This document shows positions 24,386-33,324 of a stretch of DNA of 64,000 nt, piece by piece (within the stretch, counting starts at the first letter, position 1; every line of letters begins with the position of its first letter). This DNA is from Bifidobacterium oedipodis. Lineage in GTDB: Bacteria > Actinomycetota > Actinomycetes > Actinomycetales > Bifidobacteriaceae. The position numbers and the translations under genes were made by a program. Below the pieces are notes generated by a model, which was given only the letters and a program-made list of their open reading frames with translations, ran no database searches and was not told the DNA's origin. The stretch is taken from positions 310,001 to 374,000 of the forward strand of contig NZ_JAAIII010000001.1 in NCBI RefSeq assembly GCF_012932425.1, given 5' to 3'.

Positions 24386-26635
24386 TCACACCACGGTGAG
24401 GGTGATAACGGTGGGGGTGCCGTTTTCGTCGCGCAGGCGCACCGTCTCGCCGGCCTTGGGGCTTTGGATGCGCACCTGATGAGTGAGATCGCCCAGCGGC
24501 GCGGACTTCTTAACTGTGAACCCGAGCGCCTCCAACTGCTTGGCGGCCTCGTCATATTGCTTGCCCACCACGTTGGGCATCACCGTGGTTTCAGGGCCCT
24601 TGGAGACCACTACATCCACGCTGTCGCCCCACTTGAGCTGCGCTCCGGCATCTTGGGATGCGGAAATAACCTCACCTGCGGGAATTTTATCGTCGAACTG
24701 CTCGGTGACGTTGGCGGTGAGCTTCAGCTCATCGAACGATGCCTGCATCTCATCTTGCGTTTTGCCCACAATATTCGGCATGGTCACCGGCATCAGACCT
24801 TTGGACAGCGACACGGTTACCTCGTCGTTGTGCTTGAGTGTGGTGCCGGGGTCGGGGGAGATGCTCAGCAGCGTGCCCTCGGCCTTGTCCATCGAATACT
24901 GATCCGTGGAGTCGTCGTGCTTGATATTGTCGAAGCCGGCGTTCTTCAAATCGTCCAGCGGAGTGGCGGAGTCAAGGATATTGCTGGGAATGGTGGCAGA
25001 CTTCACACCCTTGGATATGGTGATGGTCAACTGTTGGCCGCTGCGCTTGCCGATGCGGCTGTCCACATACACGGCCTTGTCATCAACCGTTGCGGAGATG
25101 ACCTTGCCCTCATCAATGATGTCGCTATTGTCTTCGACCGTCGTGTAGGGGATGCCTGCCACTTTCAACGTGCTTTCATAGGTTGCCCAATCCGCGCCGG
25201 CAAGAGAACAGTTGGTACCTTCCGTGCAGGTTATATCCTGAGGCTGGGGCACGTTCCAATAGCTGCCGGGACCCCGGTAATACCACCACCAGCCGGTGCC
25301 GCCGATGGTGGCGATGAGCGCGGTAATCACAATAGTGATCACTATGATGGTTACCTTTTTGCGGCGCTTGGACTTCGGGCCATTGCCGGCATCGACAATT
25401 TCCGGTTCGATGGGGGATCCGTCGAGTGTCAACGCTTGGGTGAATGCATCCTGGTTCTGATTCAGCGCCTGAGTTTGTGCGTCGTTGGGAACGTTCGGCA
25501 GCATTTGCGTAAAGTCTGAGTCAGCGTTCGCACCATTCGCGTTGGATAGCTTGGAGGCATCAAACACTGCAGTGGGTGCCACTGGTGGCACAGGCGGCTG
25601 CGTGGGCTGCTGCGAAGAGGTATCTGAGTGCGACGGCTCCGCAGATGGCTGGTGTTCTCCAACGACTCGCGGCGCGTTGGATGCTCCGATAACGCCGACC
25701 AACGCCGGAACGGTCAGATCGTCGGGTTTGGAGGATTCGGCAATCTCGAGCTTGCGATACTGCCAAGCTTCCTGAGACAATTTCGCAGCGACTCGACGTA
25801 ACTCGTCGGCCGCTTCTGCGCCATCGGCAGGTCGGGCGTCGACGGCACGTGCCGTAAGATGTGCGATGAATCCGGCAACAACCGGATCAATGCCGGGGCA
25901 GACAGTTTGCAGTGAGGGTACGTCCTCATGCACATGCTTGAACACCAGAGTAACCGGATTATCCGAATCAAACGGCACCTTGCCAGCCAGCATTTCCCAC
26001 GCCATGATGCCGACGGAATACAGGTCACCCTGGGCGGTGGCCTGATTGTGTTCGATCATTTCCGGTGCCAGATAGGCGGCGGTGCCTAGCAGCATACCGG
26101 TGGAGCTGAGCGTGGCTTGGCTGGCGGCTTTGGCAAGGCCGAAGTCGGTGATCTGCACATGGCCGCGGTCGTTGATCAGAATGTTTTCCGGCTTGATGTC
26201 GCGATGCACCACGCCGGCCCGATGCGCGGAGGAGAGGCCATCCAACGTTTCGGCAATCACACGCAGGGTTTCGCGCACGGAAAAAGTGCCCTGCACGTTC
26301 ATTTCATGGCGCAGATTGACGCCATGCACATATTCCATCACCAGAAAGTCAAGGCCGTTATATTCGCCGGTGTCATACACCTGCACGATATGAGGGTTGG
26401 CGATAGCGGCTGCAGAATTGGCTTCGCGACGGAATCGCTCGACGAACTGGTCACGGTGAGGGCCTTTTGCCAGCTGTGTGTGCATCACCTTAATCGCCAC
26501 GGTGCGGCCAAGCCGCTCGTCCACCGCCTCATAGACGGTGGCCATGCCGCCTTCGGCGATATTGCGCACAATGCGATACCGCCCCTCGATCATCTGCGGG
26601 GCGTGGGTCTGGGGCTCATTCGAGGTCTCACTCAT
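24386..26635 (-). CDS. Membrane Ser/Thr protein kinase with PASTA domains (PknB type)
   Basis: A 749-residue kinase: catalytic domain residues 20-280 with Gly loop (IAEGGMATVYEA), K49 (VAIKV), H144-R-D146 (HRDIKPENILI) and DFG at 164-166. A disordered Ser/Pro/Gln linker follows, then one membrane helix (about 425-450), then about four PASTA repeats to the C-terminus. The last three carry the usual MPN(I/V)VGK opening and SKG ends. PknB-type kinases sense peptidoglycan fragments with PASTA domains outside and regulate cell-wall synthesis and division. All kinase residues are intact. Unlike the classic actinobacterial cluster, pknA, pbpA and rodA are not adjacent. Confidence 0.93.
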   Translation of the reverse strand: MSETSNEPQTHAPQMIEGRYRIVRNIAEGGMATVYEAVDERLGRTVAIKVMHTQLAKGPHRDQFVERFRREANSAAAIANPHIVQVYDTGEYNGLDFLVMEYVHGVNLRHEMNVQGTFSVRETLRVIAETLDGLSSAHRAGVVHRDIKPENILINDRGHVQITDFGLAKAASQATLSSTGMLLGTAAYLAPEMIEHNQATAQGDLYSVGIMAWEMLAGKVPFDSDNPVTLVFKHVHEDVPSLQTVCPGIDPVVAGFIAHLTARAVDARPADGAEAADELRRVAAKLSQEAWQYRKLEIAESSKPDDLTVPALVGVIGASNAPRVVGEHQPSAEPSHSDTSSQQPTQPPVPPVAPTAVFDASKLSNANGANADSDFTQMLPNVPNDAQTQALNQNQDAFTQALTLDGSPIEPEIVDAGNGPKSKRRKKVTIIVITIVITALIATIGGTGWWWYYRGPGSYWNVPQPQDITCTEGTNCSLAGADWATYESTLKVAGIPYTTVEDNSDIIDEGKVISATVDDKAVYVDSRIGKRSGQQLTITISKGVKSATIPSNILDSATPLDDLKNAGFDNIKHDDSTDQYSMDKAEGTLLSISPDPGTTLKHNDEVTVSLSKGLMPVTMPNIVGKTQDEMQASFDELKLTANVTEQFDDKIPAGEVISASQDAGAQLKWGDSVDVVVSKGPETTVMPNVVGKQYDEAAKQLEALGFTVKKSAPLGDLTHQVRIQSPKAGETVRLRDENGTPTVITLTVV

Positions 26636-26804
26636 GACTGTGTATACGGTTCCTTGGAATCACTGCTGAACAACGCCTAAGTGTACATGTCGCCGGCTAC
26701 GGCATTCGTTTCTTGCTGCGGCAAGGCGCAAGGTTTTCACGTCGGCGCGCCCGCCGATTGATGATGGCCGCCGCAATCGTTGGAGCATTTTTCTCGAACA
26801 AACG

Positions 26805-27914
26805 CTAGCGTAATGCTTCCGGGATAAAACGGGCGCAAGCTTCACGCAGATGCTGTTCGGCGTCGGCTTCGAGCCCTAATTGGCTGATGGCGGCATTCGA
26901 TTCGGCCCATAGTGTGCGGATGCGTTCGCGGGAGCGTTCGATGGCACCAGTGGACGAGAACAATTCGATGGCGCGTGCCACCTTCTGGCCGTTGCGCTCG
27001 TCTTGTTCGAACATGCCGGCCAATTCGCGGCGTTCGGGCGCATTGGCATATTCGAGTGCGTCGGCTAGCAGCACGGTGCGTTTGCCCTCACGGATATCTC
27101 CTCCGATGGGTTTTCCGGTGTTTTGGCTCGAACCGGTGACGTCCAGCAGATCATCCGCCAACTGGAACGCAAGACCGAGCGGCCTGCCGATGGCCAGCGC
27201 ATGGGCCTTGGCTTGCGCTGCGGGTATTCCTGAGGCAAGAAGGGCGAACAGCAGCGGAGCAATGGTGGTGTAACTGGCGGTTTTCCAACGAAACACATTA
27301 AGTGACGCATCAACCAAAGCTTGTGAGTCGTCCAGCGAGGTCATTTCCACGGCCAAATCCAACACCTGACCGATTTCAACTTCACGCTGCATGGTCAGGA
27401 ATGCCTCGTCGATGGCATCCGAGTTGGTCAGGTTGTGGGCGGCACGCCTAGCTATCTCGATACTGGCCGTAGCTAAAACGTCGCCAAGCATCAAGCCGAG
27501 ACCACGACCGATGGACTGGCTGTGCACTGCCGTTTCCAAGGCACAGTGGGCTGATGGTTTGCCACGGCGCAAATCCGATTCATCAATGATGTCGTCATGT
27601 ACCAATGCCGCGGTCTGGAATACCTCGATGGCACAGGCAAGATCGACCATAGCGCTGCGCTCGTCGACATCGGTGTATTCATTGGCGTGCTCAACATGGT
27701 TGCCGGCATGCAACGCATCGAATGCAGCAAGCGCGAGCAACGCGCGCAGACGCTTACCTCCCTGACTGGACTGGACGGCTTGATCGACGACCTGATTAAG
27801 CACAGGTTGCAGCGCTTGCGATACAGGGTCGGTGTCAGGGGCGGAGGCCAGTTCGCGCACCAGTTCCAGGATGCGCGGTTCGATGGCTTCGCGGTCATTC
27901 GAGGTTATCCACAT
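26805..27914 (-). CDS. Polyprenyl diphosphate synthase
   Basis: This 369-residue trans-prenyltransferase has both Asp-rich motifs: DDIID near 115 (ALVHDDIIDESDLRRGKPS) and DDLLD near 253 (LAFQLADDLLDVTG), plus GGDIREGK. It elongates isoprenoid diphosphates, probably to a geranylgeranyl- or longer-chain product for lipid carriers. The ATG at 27914 is weakly supported; the start may lie a few codons downstream. Two TTATCCACA motifs lie on its 5' end and upstream. About 170 bp separate it from the kinase gene downstream on the same strand. Confidence 0.9.
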   Translation of the reverse strand: MWITSNDREAIEPRILELVRELASAPDTDPVSQALQPVLNQVVDQAVQSSQGGKRLRALLALAAFDALHAGNHVEHANEYTDVDERSAMVDLACAIEVFQTAALVHDDIIDESDLRRGKPSAHCALETAVHSQSIGRGLGLMLGDVLATASIEIARRAAHNLTNSDAIDEAFLTMQREVEIGQVLDLAVEMTSLDDSQALVDASLNVFRWKTASYTTIAPLLFALLASGIPAAQAKAHALAIGRPLGLAFQLADDLLDVTGSSQNTGKPIGGDIREGKRTVLLADALEYANAPERRELAGMFEQDERNGQKVARAIELFSSTGAIERSRERIRTLWAESNAAISQLGLEADAEQHLREACARFIPEALR

Positions 27915-27932
27915 GCCTTATAACTTATCCAC
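27904..27932 (+). promoter_or_regulatory. Two consensus DnaA boxes
   Basis: TTATCCACA occurs at 27904-27912 and again at 27924-27932, same orientation, 20 bp apart, at the 5' end of the prenyl synthase gene. A third copy is at 24265-24273. Confidence 0.5.
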
Positions 27933-28143
27933 AGGTTGTGATGACCGCAAGACCATTGGAAATAGTGGGATGTGAAGCTCTCTCCACATAGGTCGCTCCA
28001 GGCCTCGCATCACAAGGCTTTCATGCATAGTGAACATATGCCCATGTGGGAGGCTTTTGCATCGCCTGAGCTTCGCACATAGGCAAGGCAACGTTGGCAT
28101 TGGCGGCAACTGCAAACAGCACACTCAAGTCAAGGAGGACACC

Positions 28144-28986
28144 ATGGGACAACAGCACAATACGCGCAAGACGCGGGCAGGTGAACAGCGAAAGAAAACG
28201 TGCGCGGCTGCAGGCCCTGAAAACAGGGAGCGCAAGAGTAATCCCGAAAATGCCCGTGCGCGGCACGAACGCAAGGTTGCGGATAGCATGCCAACTGGGC
28301 GAGCCCAACCATCTGGACGTGAACGACCACGGCGATGCAATCAGAAGGATTCTCGGGATGAGCATCAGAAGAACTATCAGGAGAGCTATTTCGAACGTGA
28401 ACATCTGGAAATGCTTGCCCGTGCGTTCCGTCAGGATCGGCGTGAGCGCGGTGCCCCATTGGCCGACGCCGATTGGGTTGATGGCCCCTTGGACTCGTGG
28501 TTGGCCTGTCTCGATACAGGTGAATCGCACCTTGAGGGTGAAGACATGGCGGCCTTCGCGGTAGGCATGGCCGAAACATTGTCGATACGCGACGCCCTGA
28601 TTCTTTCCCTGATCATCGATGAGAGACGCTGCCCAAAAAGTCAGTTGATCGAGTTTGCGGCGAGGCCTCATCTGGTGCATGCCAAACAGCGGATGGGCGA
28701 ATTGCTGACAGCGGCCTTCTGGGACGAAGGCCTTGCCCCAGACAGAGAACGCTGCATGACCGGCATCGACATTTTGATCGATCTGGCCGAAGCGGTTCCC
28801 GTTCCCTATTGTGTGCAGCCGTTGGCGATTATCGCCTATGCGTTGTGGTGGATGGGCGATGCCAGATCGGAGGCGTTCGCCGCGCAATGTCTGGTGCTGG
28901 ATGGGGAATGTTCGCTGGCAGCGATGATCTTCAGCGCCTGTGAGCATCAGCTTGCTCCGGCATGGTGTATTGAGCAAAGCGAATGA
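28144..28986 (+). CDS. DUF4192-family protein
   Basis: A 280-residue protein. The basic, low-complexity N-terminus (about 1-75, rich in Arg, Lys, Gln) precedes a globular domain with RDALILSLI, CVQPLAIIAYALWWMGDA and SEAFAAQCLVLDGECSLA, which I recognise as DUF4192. In actinobacteria these proteins often lie next to the principal sigma factor gene, as here; function is unknown. AAGGAGG sits just before the ATG at 28144; the frame upstream to 28030 has no start signal. The domain is truncated relative to most DUF4192 proteins, lacking the usual N-terminal HTSVVVLG-like strand. Confidence 0.7.
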   Translation: MGQQHNTRKTRAGEQRKKTCAAAGPENRERKSNPENARARHERKVADSMPTGRAQPSGRERPRRCNQKDSRDEHQKNYQESYFEREHLEMLARAFRQDRRERGAPLADADWVDGPLDSWLACLDTGESHLEGEDMAAFAVGMAETLSIRDALILSLIIDERRCPKSQLIEFAARPHLVHAKQRMGELLTAAFWDEGLAPDRERCMTGIDILIDLAEAVPVPYCVQPLAIIAYALWWMGDARSEAFAAQCLVLDGECSLAAMIFSACEHQLAPAWCIEQSE

Positions 28987-28998
28987 ATACGCGAAAAC

Positions 28999-29050
28999 GC
29001 ACGGTATGACGGCTAGCTAAAGGCGGTGGCAGGCCCGTCATGCCGTGTGC
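28999..29050 (+). terminator. Hairpin between DUF4192 gene and sigma-factor gene
   Basis: GCACGGTATGACGG (28999-29012) pairs with CCGTCATGCCGTGTGC (29035-29050) with one wobble. Confidence 0.6.
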
Positions 29051-29118
29051 TTTCAGGCAACACGATGGGAATAATCGTCCGCACACAGTGGTTTACTCAC
29101 ATAGTTGACGATTTGCCC

Positions 29119-29147
29119 TTGCCAGAAGTGGGCCCATGTGGTATAGA
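29119..29147 (+). promoter_or_regulatory. Promoter of the principal sigma factor gene
   Basis: TTGCCA (29119-29124), 17 bp, TATAGA (29142-29147) is a good housekeeping promoter. Transcription from about 29154 leaves a short leader with AAGGAG at 29168-29173 before the TTG start at 29179. Confidence 0.7.
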
Positions 29148-29178
29148 CGCTTCGCGGCGAGAGATAGAAGGAGCAGTT

Positions 29179-30561
29179 TTGGCCACCAAGGAAACGACGG
29201 CAACCAAGCGGGCGAGCGAGTCCGACGAGCAGATCGATACCAAGAAGAAGACCAGCACCAAGTCCACCGCCAAGAAAACCGGTGCGAAGACCTCGCGCGG
29301 ATCGGCTGCCAAGAAGAACGAGCGTCCAACCAAGGACGAGGAGTTCGCCAAAGACGAACTTGATCAGGACGACGAGCTTGACGATGACGCTCCCGTCGAT
29401 GACGAGGATCTTGACGTCGACGATCTGGACGAAGACATTGATGACGTCGATGACGAGGACGATGAGGATGACCTCGACGACGACGTTGATGCCGATGAGG
29501 ATGTAGACGACGAGGATGAGGACGATAAGTCCAAGGCTCCCGAGCAGCCCAAGGAAAAGGGCGCATATGTGGTGTCTGACAGGGATGATGAGGAAGAGAA
29601 CATCATCCCCTCGGGCAATCCGAAGCGTCGCGTCATCGCCGCCGGTGCTACTGCTGATCCGGTTAAGGATTACTTGAAGCAGATTGGTCGCGTGAGCCTG
29701 CTGAACGCCGAGCAGGAGGTTGACCTCTCCGAGCGCATTGAGGCTGGCCTGTACGCCCAACATCTGCTCGATACCGAATCTGAAGGCATGGAGTTCAAGC
29801 GCAAGCGTGAACTCAAGTGGGCCGCGGCCGACGGTAAGAAGGCCAAGGATCATCTGCTGGAAGCCAACCTGCGACTCGTGGTGTCGCTGGCCAAGCGCTA
29901 CACCGGTCGAGGCATGCTGTTCCTTGATTTGATTCAGGAAGGCAATCTGGGCCTGATTCGTGCCGTGGAGAAGTTCGACTGGAAGAAGGGCTTCAAGTTC
30001 TCCACCTACGCCACGTGGTGGATTCGTCAGGCCATCACCCGAGCCATGGCTGATCAGGCGCGTACCATCCGTGTGCCCGTGCATATGGTCGAAGTGATCA
30101 ACAAGCTTTCTCGTGTGCAGCGTCAGATGTTGCAGGATCTTGGCCGTGAACCTACGCCTGACGAGCTGGCACGCGAGCTTGACATGCCCGTCGAGAAGGT
30201 GCAGGAAGTGCAGAAGTACGGTCGCGAGCCGATTTCGCTGCACACCCCGCTGGGTGAGGATGGCGATTCCGAGTTCGGCGATCTGATCGAAGACACCGAT
30301 GCTATCGCACCTTCTGATGCGGTTGCGTTCTCGCTGCTGCAGGAGCAGTTCAAGCAGGTGCTGGAAACACTGTCGCCTCGTGAGGCTGGCGTGATCAAGA
30401 TGCGCTACGGTCTTGAAGACGGTCAGCCGAAGACCTTGGACGACATTGGCCGCGTGTATGGCGTGACCCGTGAACGCATCCGTCAGATCGAGTCGAAGAC
30501 CATGTCCAAGTTGCGCCACCCGTCTCGTTCTCAGACGCTGCGCGACTTCCTTGATCAGTGA
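29179..30561 (+). CDS. rpoD: Principal RNA polymerase sigma factor (RpoD/HrdB/SigA)
   Basis: A 460-residue primary sigma factor. The N-terminal 135 residues are a Lys/Thr-rich stretch followed by a very acidic Asp/Glu tract (about 55-125), typical of actinobacterial HrdB-type factors. Regions 1.2 ([16 protein letters not shown]), 2 ([55 protein letters not shown]), 3 and 4 ([20 protein letters not shown]) are all intact. The start is TTG at 29179: AAGGAG lies five bases upstream, and the promoter at 29119-29147 rules out the longer frame back to 29026. Followed by two hairpins. Confidence 0.96.
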   Translation: MATKETTATKRASESDEQIDTKKKTSTKSTAKKTGAKTSRGSAAKKNERPTKDEEFAKDELDQDDELDDDAPVDDEDLDVDDLDEDIDDVDDEDDEDDLDDDVDADEDVDDEDEDDKSKAPEQPKEKGAYVVSDRDDEEENIIPSGNPKRRVIAAGATADPVKDYLKQIGRVSLLNAEQEVDLSERIEAGLYAQHLLDTESEGMEFKRKRELKWAAADGKKAKDHLLEANLRLVVSLAKRYTGRGMLFLDLIQEGNLGLIRAVEKFDWKKGFKFSTYATWWIRQAITRAMADQARTIRVPVHMVEVINKLSRVQRQMLQDLGREPTPDELARELDMPVEKVQEVQKYGREPISLHTPLGEDGDSEFGDLIEDTDAIAPSDAVAFSLLQEQFKQVLETLSPREAGVIKMRYGLEDGQPKTLDDIGRVYGVTRERIRQIESKTMSKLRHPSRSQTLRDFLDQ

Positions 30562-30612
30562 AAGCCGCTGCGAAAGCCGCCGTTTTCCTTCGGAAAACAC
30601 AAGCGGCTTTCG
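30562..30612 (+). terminator. Terminator after sigma-factor gene
   Basis: GAAAGCCGC pairs with GCGGCTTTC, enclosing an inner hairpin GTTTTCC-TTC-GGAAAAC, immediately after the stop codon. Confidence 0.7.
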
Positions 30613-30626
30613 CGCGAGCCGGAAAA

Positions 30627-30651
30627 GAGGAAAGCCCAGTGGGCTTTCCTC
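30627..30651 (+). terminator. Second hairpin after sigma-factor gene
   Basis: GAGGAAAGCCC (30627-30637), loop AGT, GGGCTTTCCTC (30641-30651), perfect. The next 200 bp to the topoisomerase gene contain only a small hairpin, GTCGGC-TCT-GCCGAC, near 30735. Confidence 0.7.
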
Positions 30652-30856
30652 CCGGCGGAGCCATCCTTATAACAAAAGACAAGTCCCACTAAACGGAATC
30701 TTTATCCGTCACGAATCCTCGATTTCTTGCTATGTCGGCTCTGCCGACTGCTGGTTTTTGAGCCGCAGCATGATTCGTTCGGCCGTGAGCGTCCGCAAGC
30801 CTACGGGATAAGCTTCGTGGCATCACCTACAACCCCATCCCACAAGATAGAGAGCT

Positions 30857-33154
30857 ATGGCAACTGAAGAATACGGCGCAAAGGATCTTGCCGTCCTCGA
30901 AGGTTTGGACGCGGTTCGCAAACGTCCGGGCATGTACATCGGCACCACCGATTCGCAAGGCCTGATGCATTGCCTGTGGGAGATTATCGACAATTCGGTT
31001 GATGAGGCCTTGGCCGGCTTCTGCGATGACATTGTGGTGACCTTGCACACCGACGGCTCGGTGGAAGTAGCTGATAATGGCCGTGGCATCCCGGTGGACA
31101 AGGAGCCTAAAACCGGTCTGTCCGGCGTGGAGGTCGTACTTACCAAACTGCACGCCGGCGCCAAGTTTGGCAATTCTTCCTACAATGCAGTTGGCGGTCT
31201 GCATGGTGTCGGCTCCTCCGTGGTCAATGCTTTGAGCTCCCGACTCGACGTCGAAGTGGATCGTGATGGACAGACACATCACATGGCTTTCCATCAGGGG
31301 CATCCCGGCGTATATTCGGACGCTGATCCGGCCAATCCGTCGCCCGATGCGCCGTTCAAGCGCACGCGCAAGAACCGCCCGACCGAGCTGGAGATTATCG
31401 GCAAGGTGTCGCCAAAAACCACCGGCACGCGCATCCGATACTGGGCTGACCCTGAAATCTTTAACAAAACCGCGAAGTTTTCCTACGAACAACTTGTCGA
31501 TCGTGTGCGCCAAACCAGCTTCCTGGTGCCCGGCCTGAAAATTACCATCGTCGACGAAAACGTCCCCGAAGAGTCTTCTGCCACTGTGCCGGTTGCTCCC
31601 GCCACCGCTTCGGATGACTTAACTACCGTTATGGACGGTTTTTCCACCGTCATTCCGAGCGAAGTCGAGGAATCTCAAGCCTCCTCGGAGACTTCAACCG
31701 AAGCGGCCTCCATCTCCAACACCTCCGTCACTATCGACGACGGCGCTTTTGGCAAGCAGCCGAACCATCCGCGTGTTGCCGAATTCCGCCACACCGGCGG
31801 CGTAAAGGACTTCGTCGACTTCCTCTCCAAAGGCGAACCTATCTCTGACATCTGGCGCATCCAAGGCGAAGGCACCTACAAGGAAGAAACCCAAGCTGTA
31901 GGCGCTGGCGGTGAGCTGCACGCTCAGGAGATCGAACGCACCTGCGGCATCGACATCGCGCTTCGCTGGGTCAACGGCTACGACACCACGATTATGAGTT
32001 TCGTGAACATCGTGGAAACCCCCGGTGGTGGTACCCACGTCGATGGCTTCATGAATTCGATCACCAAGCAGATTCGCAAAGCCGTCGAGGACAATGCACG
32101 CAAGCTCAAGGTGAATCTCAAAGACAATGCCATGAGGGTGGAGCGCGACGATATTCAGGCGGGTCTTGTGGCTGTGGTCACCGCTCGCGTGGCAGAACCG
32201 CAGTTCCAAGGCCAGACCAAGGACGTGCTCGGCACCGCGCAGGTCAAGCCGATCGTCACGCGCATCACCGATAAGCAATTCGGTGAGATGATTACCGGTT
32301 CCAAGCGCGGTTTCAAGGATCAGTCCGCCCGTGTGCTCGAAAAAATCGTCGGTGAAATGCACGCCCGCATTCAGTCGCGCAAGGCCAAGGAAGTGACCCG
32401 GCGCAAGAACGCGCTCGAATCTGCCTCAATGCCGGCCAAACTTTCTGACTGCCAGCCTGGCAATGACGATGTGGCCGAATTGTTCATCGTTGAAGGTGAT
32501 TCCGCACTCGGCACCGCTAAAGCCGCCCGCAACGCCGGGTTCCAGGCGTTGCTGCCGATTCGAGGCAAAATCCTCAACGTGCAGAAGGCCTCGATCACGC
32601 AGATGCTCTCCAACAAGGAGTGTGCGGCCATCATCCAGGTGGTGGGTGCAGGCTCCGGTCAAAGCTTTGACATCGAGCAGTCGCGCTACCACAAGGTCAT
32701 TATGATGACCGATGCTGATGTGGATGGTGCGCATATCCGTATCCTGCTGCTCACCCTCTTCTACCGCTACATGCGCCCGCTGATCGAACACGGCTACGTG
32801 TATGCTGCTGTGCCGCCCCTGCACCGCATCGCCCTGACTGGCTCGCGCAAGGGCGAATACATCTACACGTATTCCGATGATGAATTGGCTGGCAAGCTGG
32901 CCGAACTCGACCGTCAGCATATTGGCTATGCCGATGATATTCAGCGCTACAAGGGTCTGGGCGAAATGGATGCCGACCAGCTGGCCGACACCACGATGGA
33001 TCCGCGCACGCGCATGCTGCGCCGCATCCGCATGGAGGATGCCGCCCAGGCCAGTGAGATTTTCAGTCTGCTGATGGGCGACGATGTGCCGCCGCGCAAA
33101 CAGTTCATCGTCGACAACGCCGACGATTTCGACCGCTCCAAAATCGACACCTGA
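30857..33154 (+). CDS. parE: Type II topoisomerase subunit B (ParE/GyrB)
   Basis: A 765-residue ATPase/TOPRIM subunit. The GHKL ATPase has EIIDNSVDEALAG and the GRGIPV loop; VGGLHGVGSSVVNALS follows; the TOPRIM domain has EGDSALG (near 544) and DADVDGAHI (near 618); the C-terminus has QRYKGLGEMDADQL. Its place beside rpoD rather than dnaA/recF, and its overall sequence, favour ParE over GyrB. Odd: roughly residues 234-300 are a Ser/Thr/Glu-rich insertion between the transducer strands. Residues 265-273 (VIPSEVEES) are encoded by a dispersed intergenic repeat sequence (see separate entry). The ends of the insertion are in frame, and all catalytic motifs remain. Confidence 0.93.
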   Translation: MATEEYGAKDLAVLEGLDAVRKRPGMYIGTTDSQGLMHCLWEIIDNSVDEALAGFCDDIVVTLHTDGSVEVADNGRGIPVDKEPKTGLSGVEVVLTKLHAGAKFGNSSYNAVGGLHGVGSSVVNALSSRLDVEVDRDGQTHHMAFHQGHPGVYSDADPANPSPDAPFKRTRKNRPTELEIIGKVSPKTTGTRIRYWADPEIFNKTAKFSYEQLVDRVRQTSFLVPGLKITIVDENVPEESSATVPVAPATASDDLTTVMDGFSTVIPSEVEESQASSETSTEAASISNTSVTIDDGAFGKQPNHPRVAEFRHTGGVKDFVDFLSKGEPISDIWRIQGEGTYKEETQAVGAGGELHAQEIERTCGIDIALRWVNGYDTTIMSFVNIVETPGGGTHVDGFMNSITKQIRKAVEDNARKLKVNLKDNAMRVERDDIQAGLVAVVTARVAEPQFQGQTKDVLGTAQVKPIVTRITDKQFGEMITGSKRGFKDQSARVLEKIVGEMHARIQSRKAKEVTRRKNALESASMPAKLSDCQPGNDDVAELFIVEGDSALGTAKAARNAGFQALLPIRGKILNVQKASITQMLSNKECAAIIQVVGAGSGQSFDIEQSRYHKVIMMTDADVDGAHIRILLLTLFYRYMRPLIEHGYVYAAVPPLHRIALTGSRKGEYIYTYSDDELAGKLAELDRQHIGYADDIQRYKGLGEMDADQLADTTMDPRTRMLRRIRMEDAAQASEIFSLLMGDDVPPRKQFIVDNADDFDRSKIDT
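31648..31676 (+). repeat. Dispersed repeat captured in frame within parE
   Basis: These 29 bases match the repeat at 49773-49801 (27 of 29 identical) and resemble a diverged unit near 48695. Here it is translated as VIPSEVEES inside the low-complexity insertion of the topoisomerase. Confidence 0.75.
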
Positions 33155-33200
33155 TCGAACGGCTATCACCGATTATCGCAACCGTCCATGAGATATATGG

Positions 33201-33253
33201 GCATATGGGTGAGGGCGTACATGCAGCAGACATGTACGCCCTCACCCATATGC
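33201..33253. terminator. Perfect 22-bp inverted repeat between convergent genes
   Basis: GCATATGGGTGAGGGCGTAC-AT (33201-33222) and its exact complement (33232-33253) enclose a nine-base loop. Likely a bidirectional terminator for parE and the transporter. Confidence 0.75.
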
Positions 33254-33324
33254 GCTCAATGTGCAATATTGCATTATGCGGGAATGAACATCGAATTTAT
33301 GAGTCTCTTCCCGCACGTAATGCT

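Noticed and set aside
29026..29178. Longer N-terminus for the sigma factor from the ATG at 29026
   Set aside because: It would start upstream of the promoter at 29119-29147; the TTG at 29179 has a strong ribosome-binding site.
30857..33154. GyrB rather than ParE
   Set aside because: Not excluded by domain content, but the position next to rpoD and away from dnaA/recF favours the topoisomerase IV subunit.
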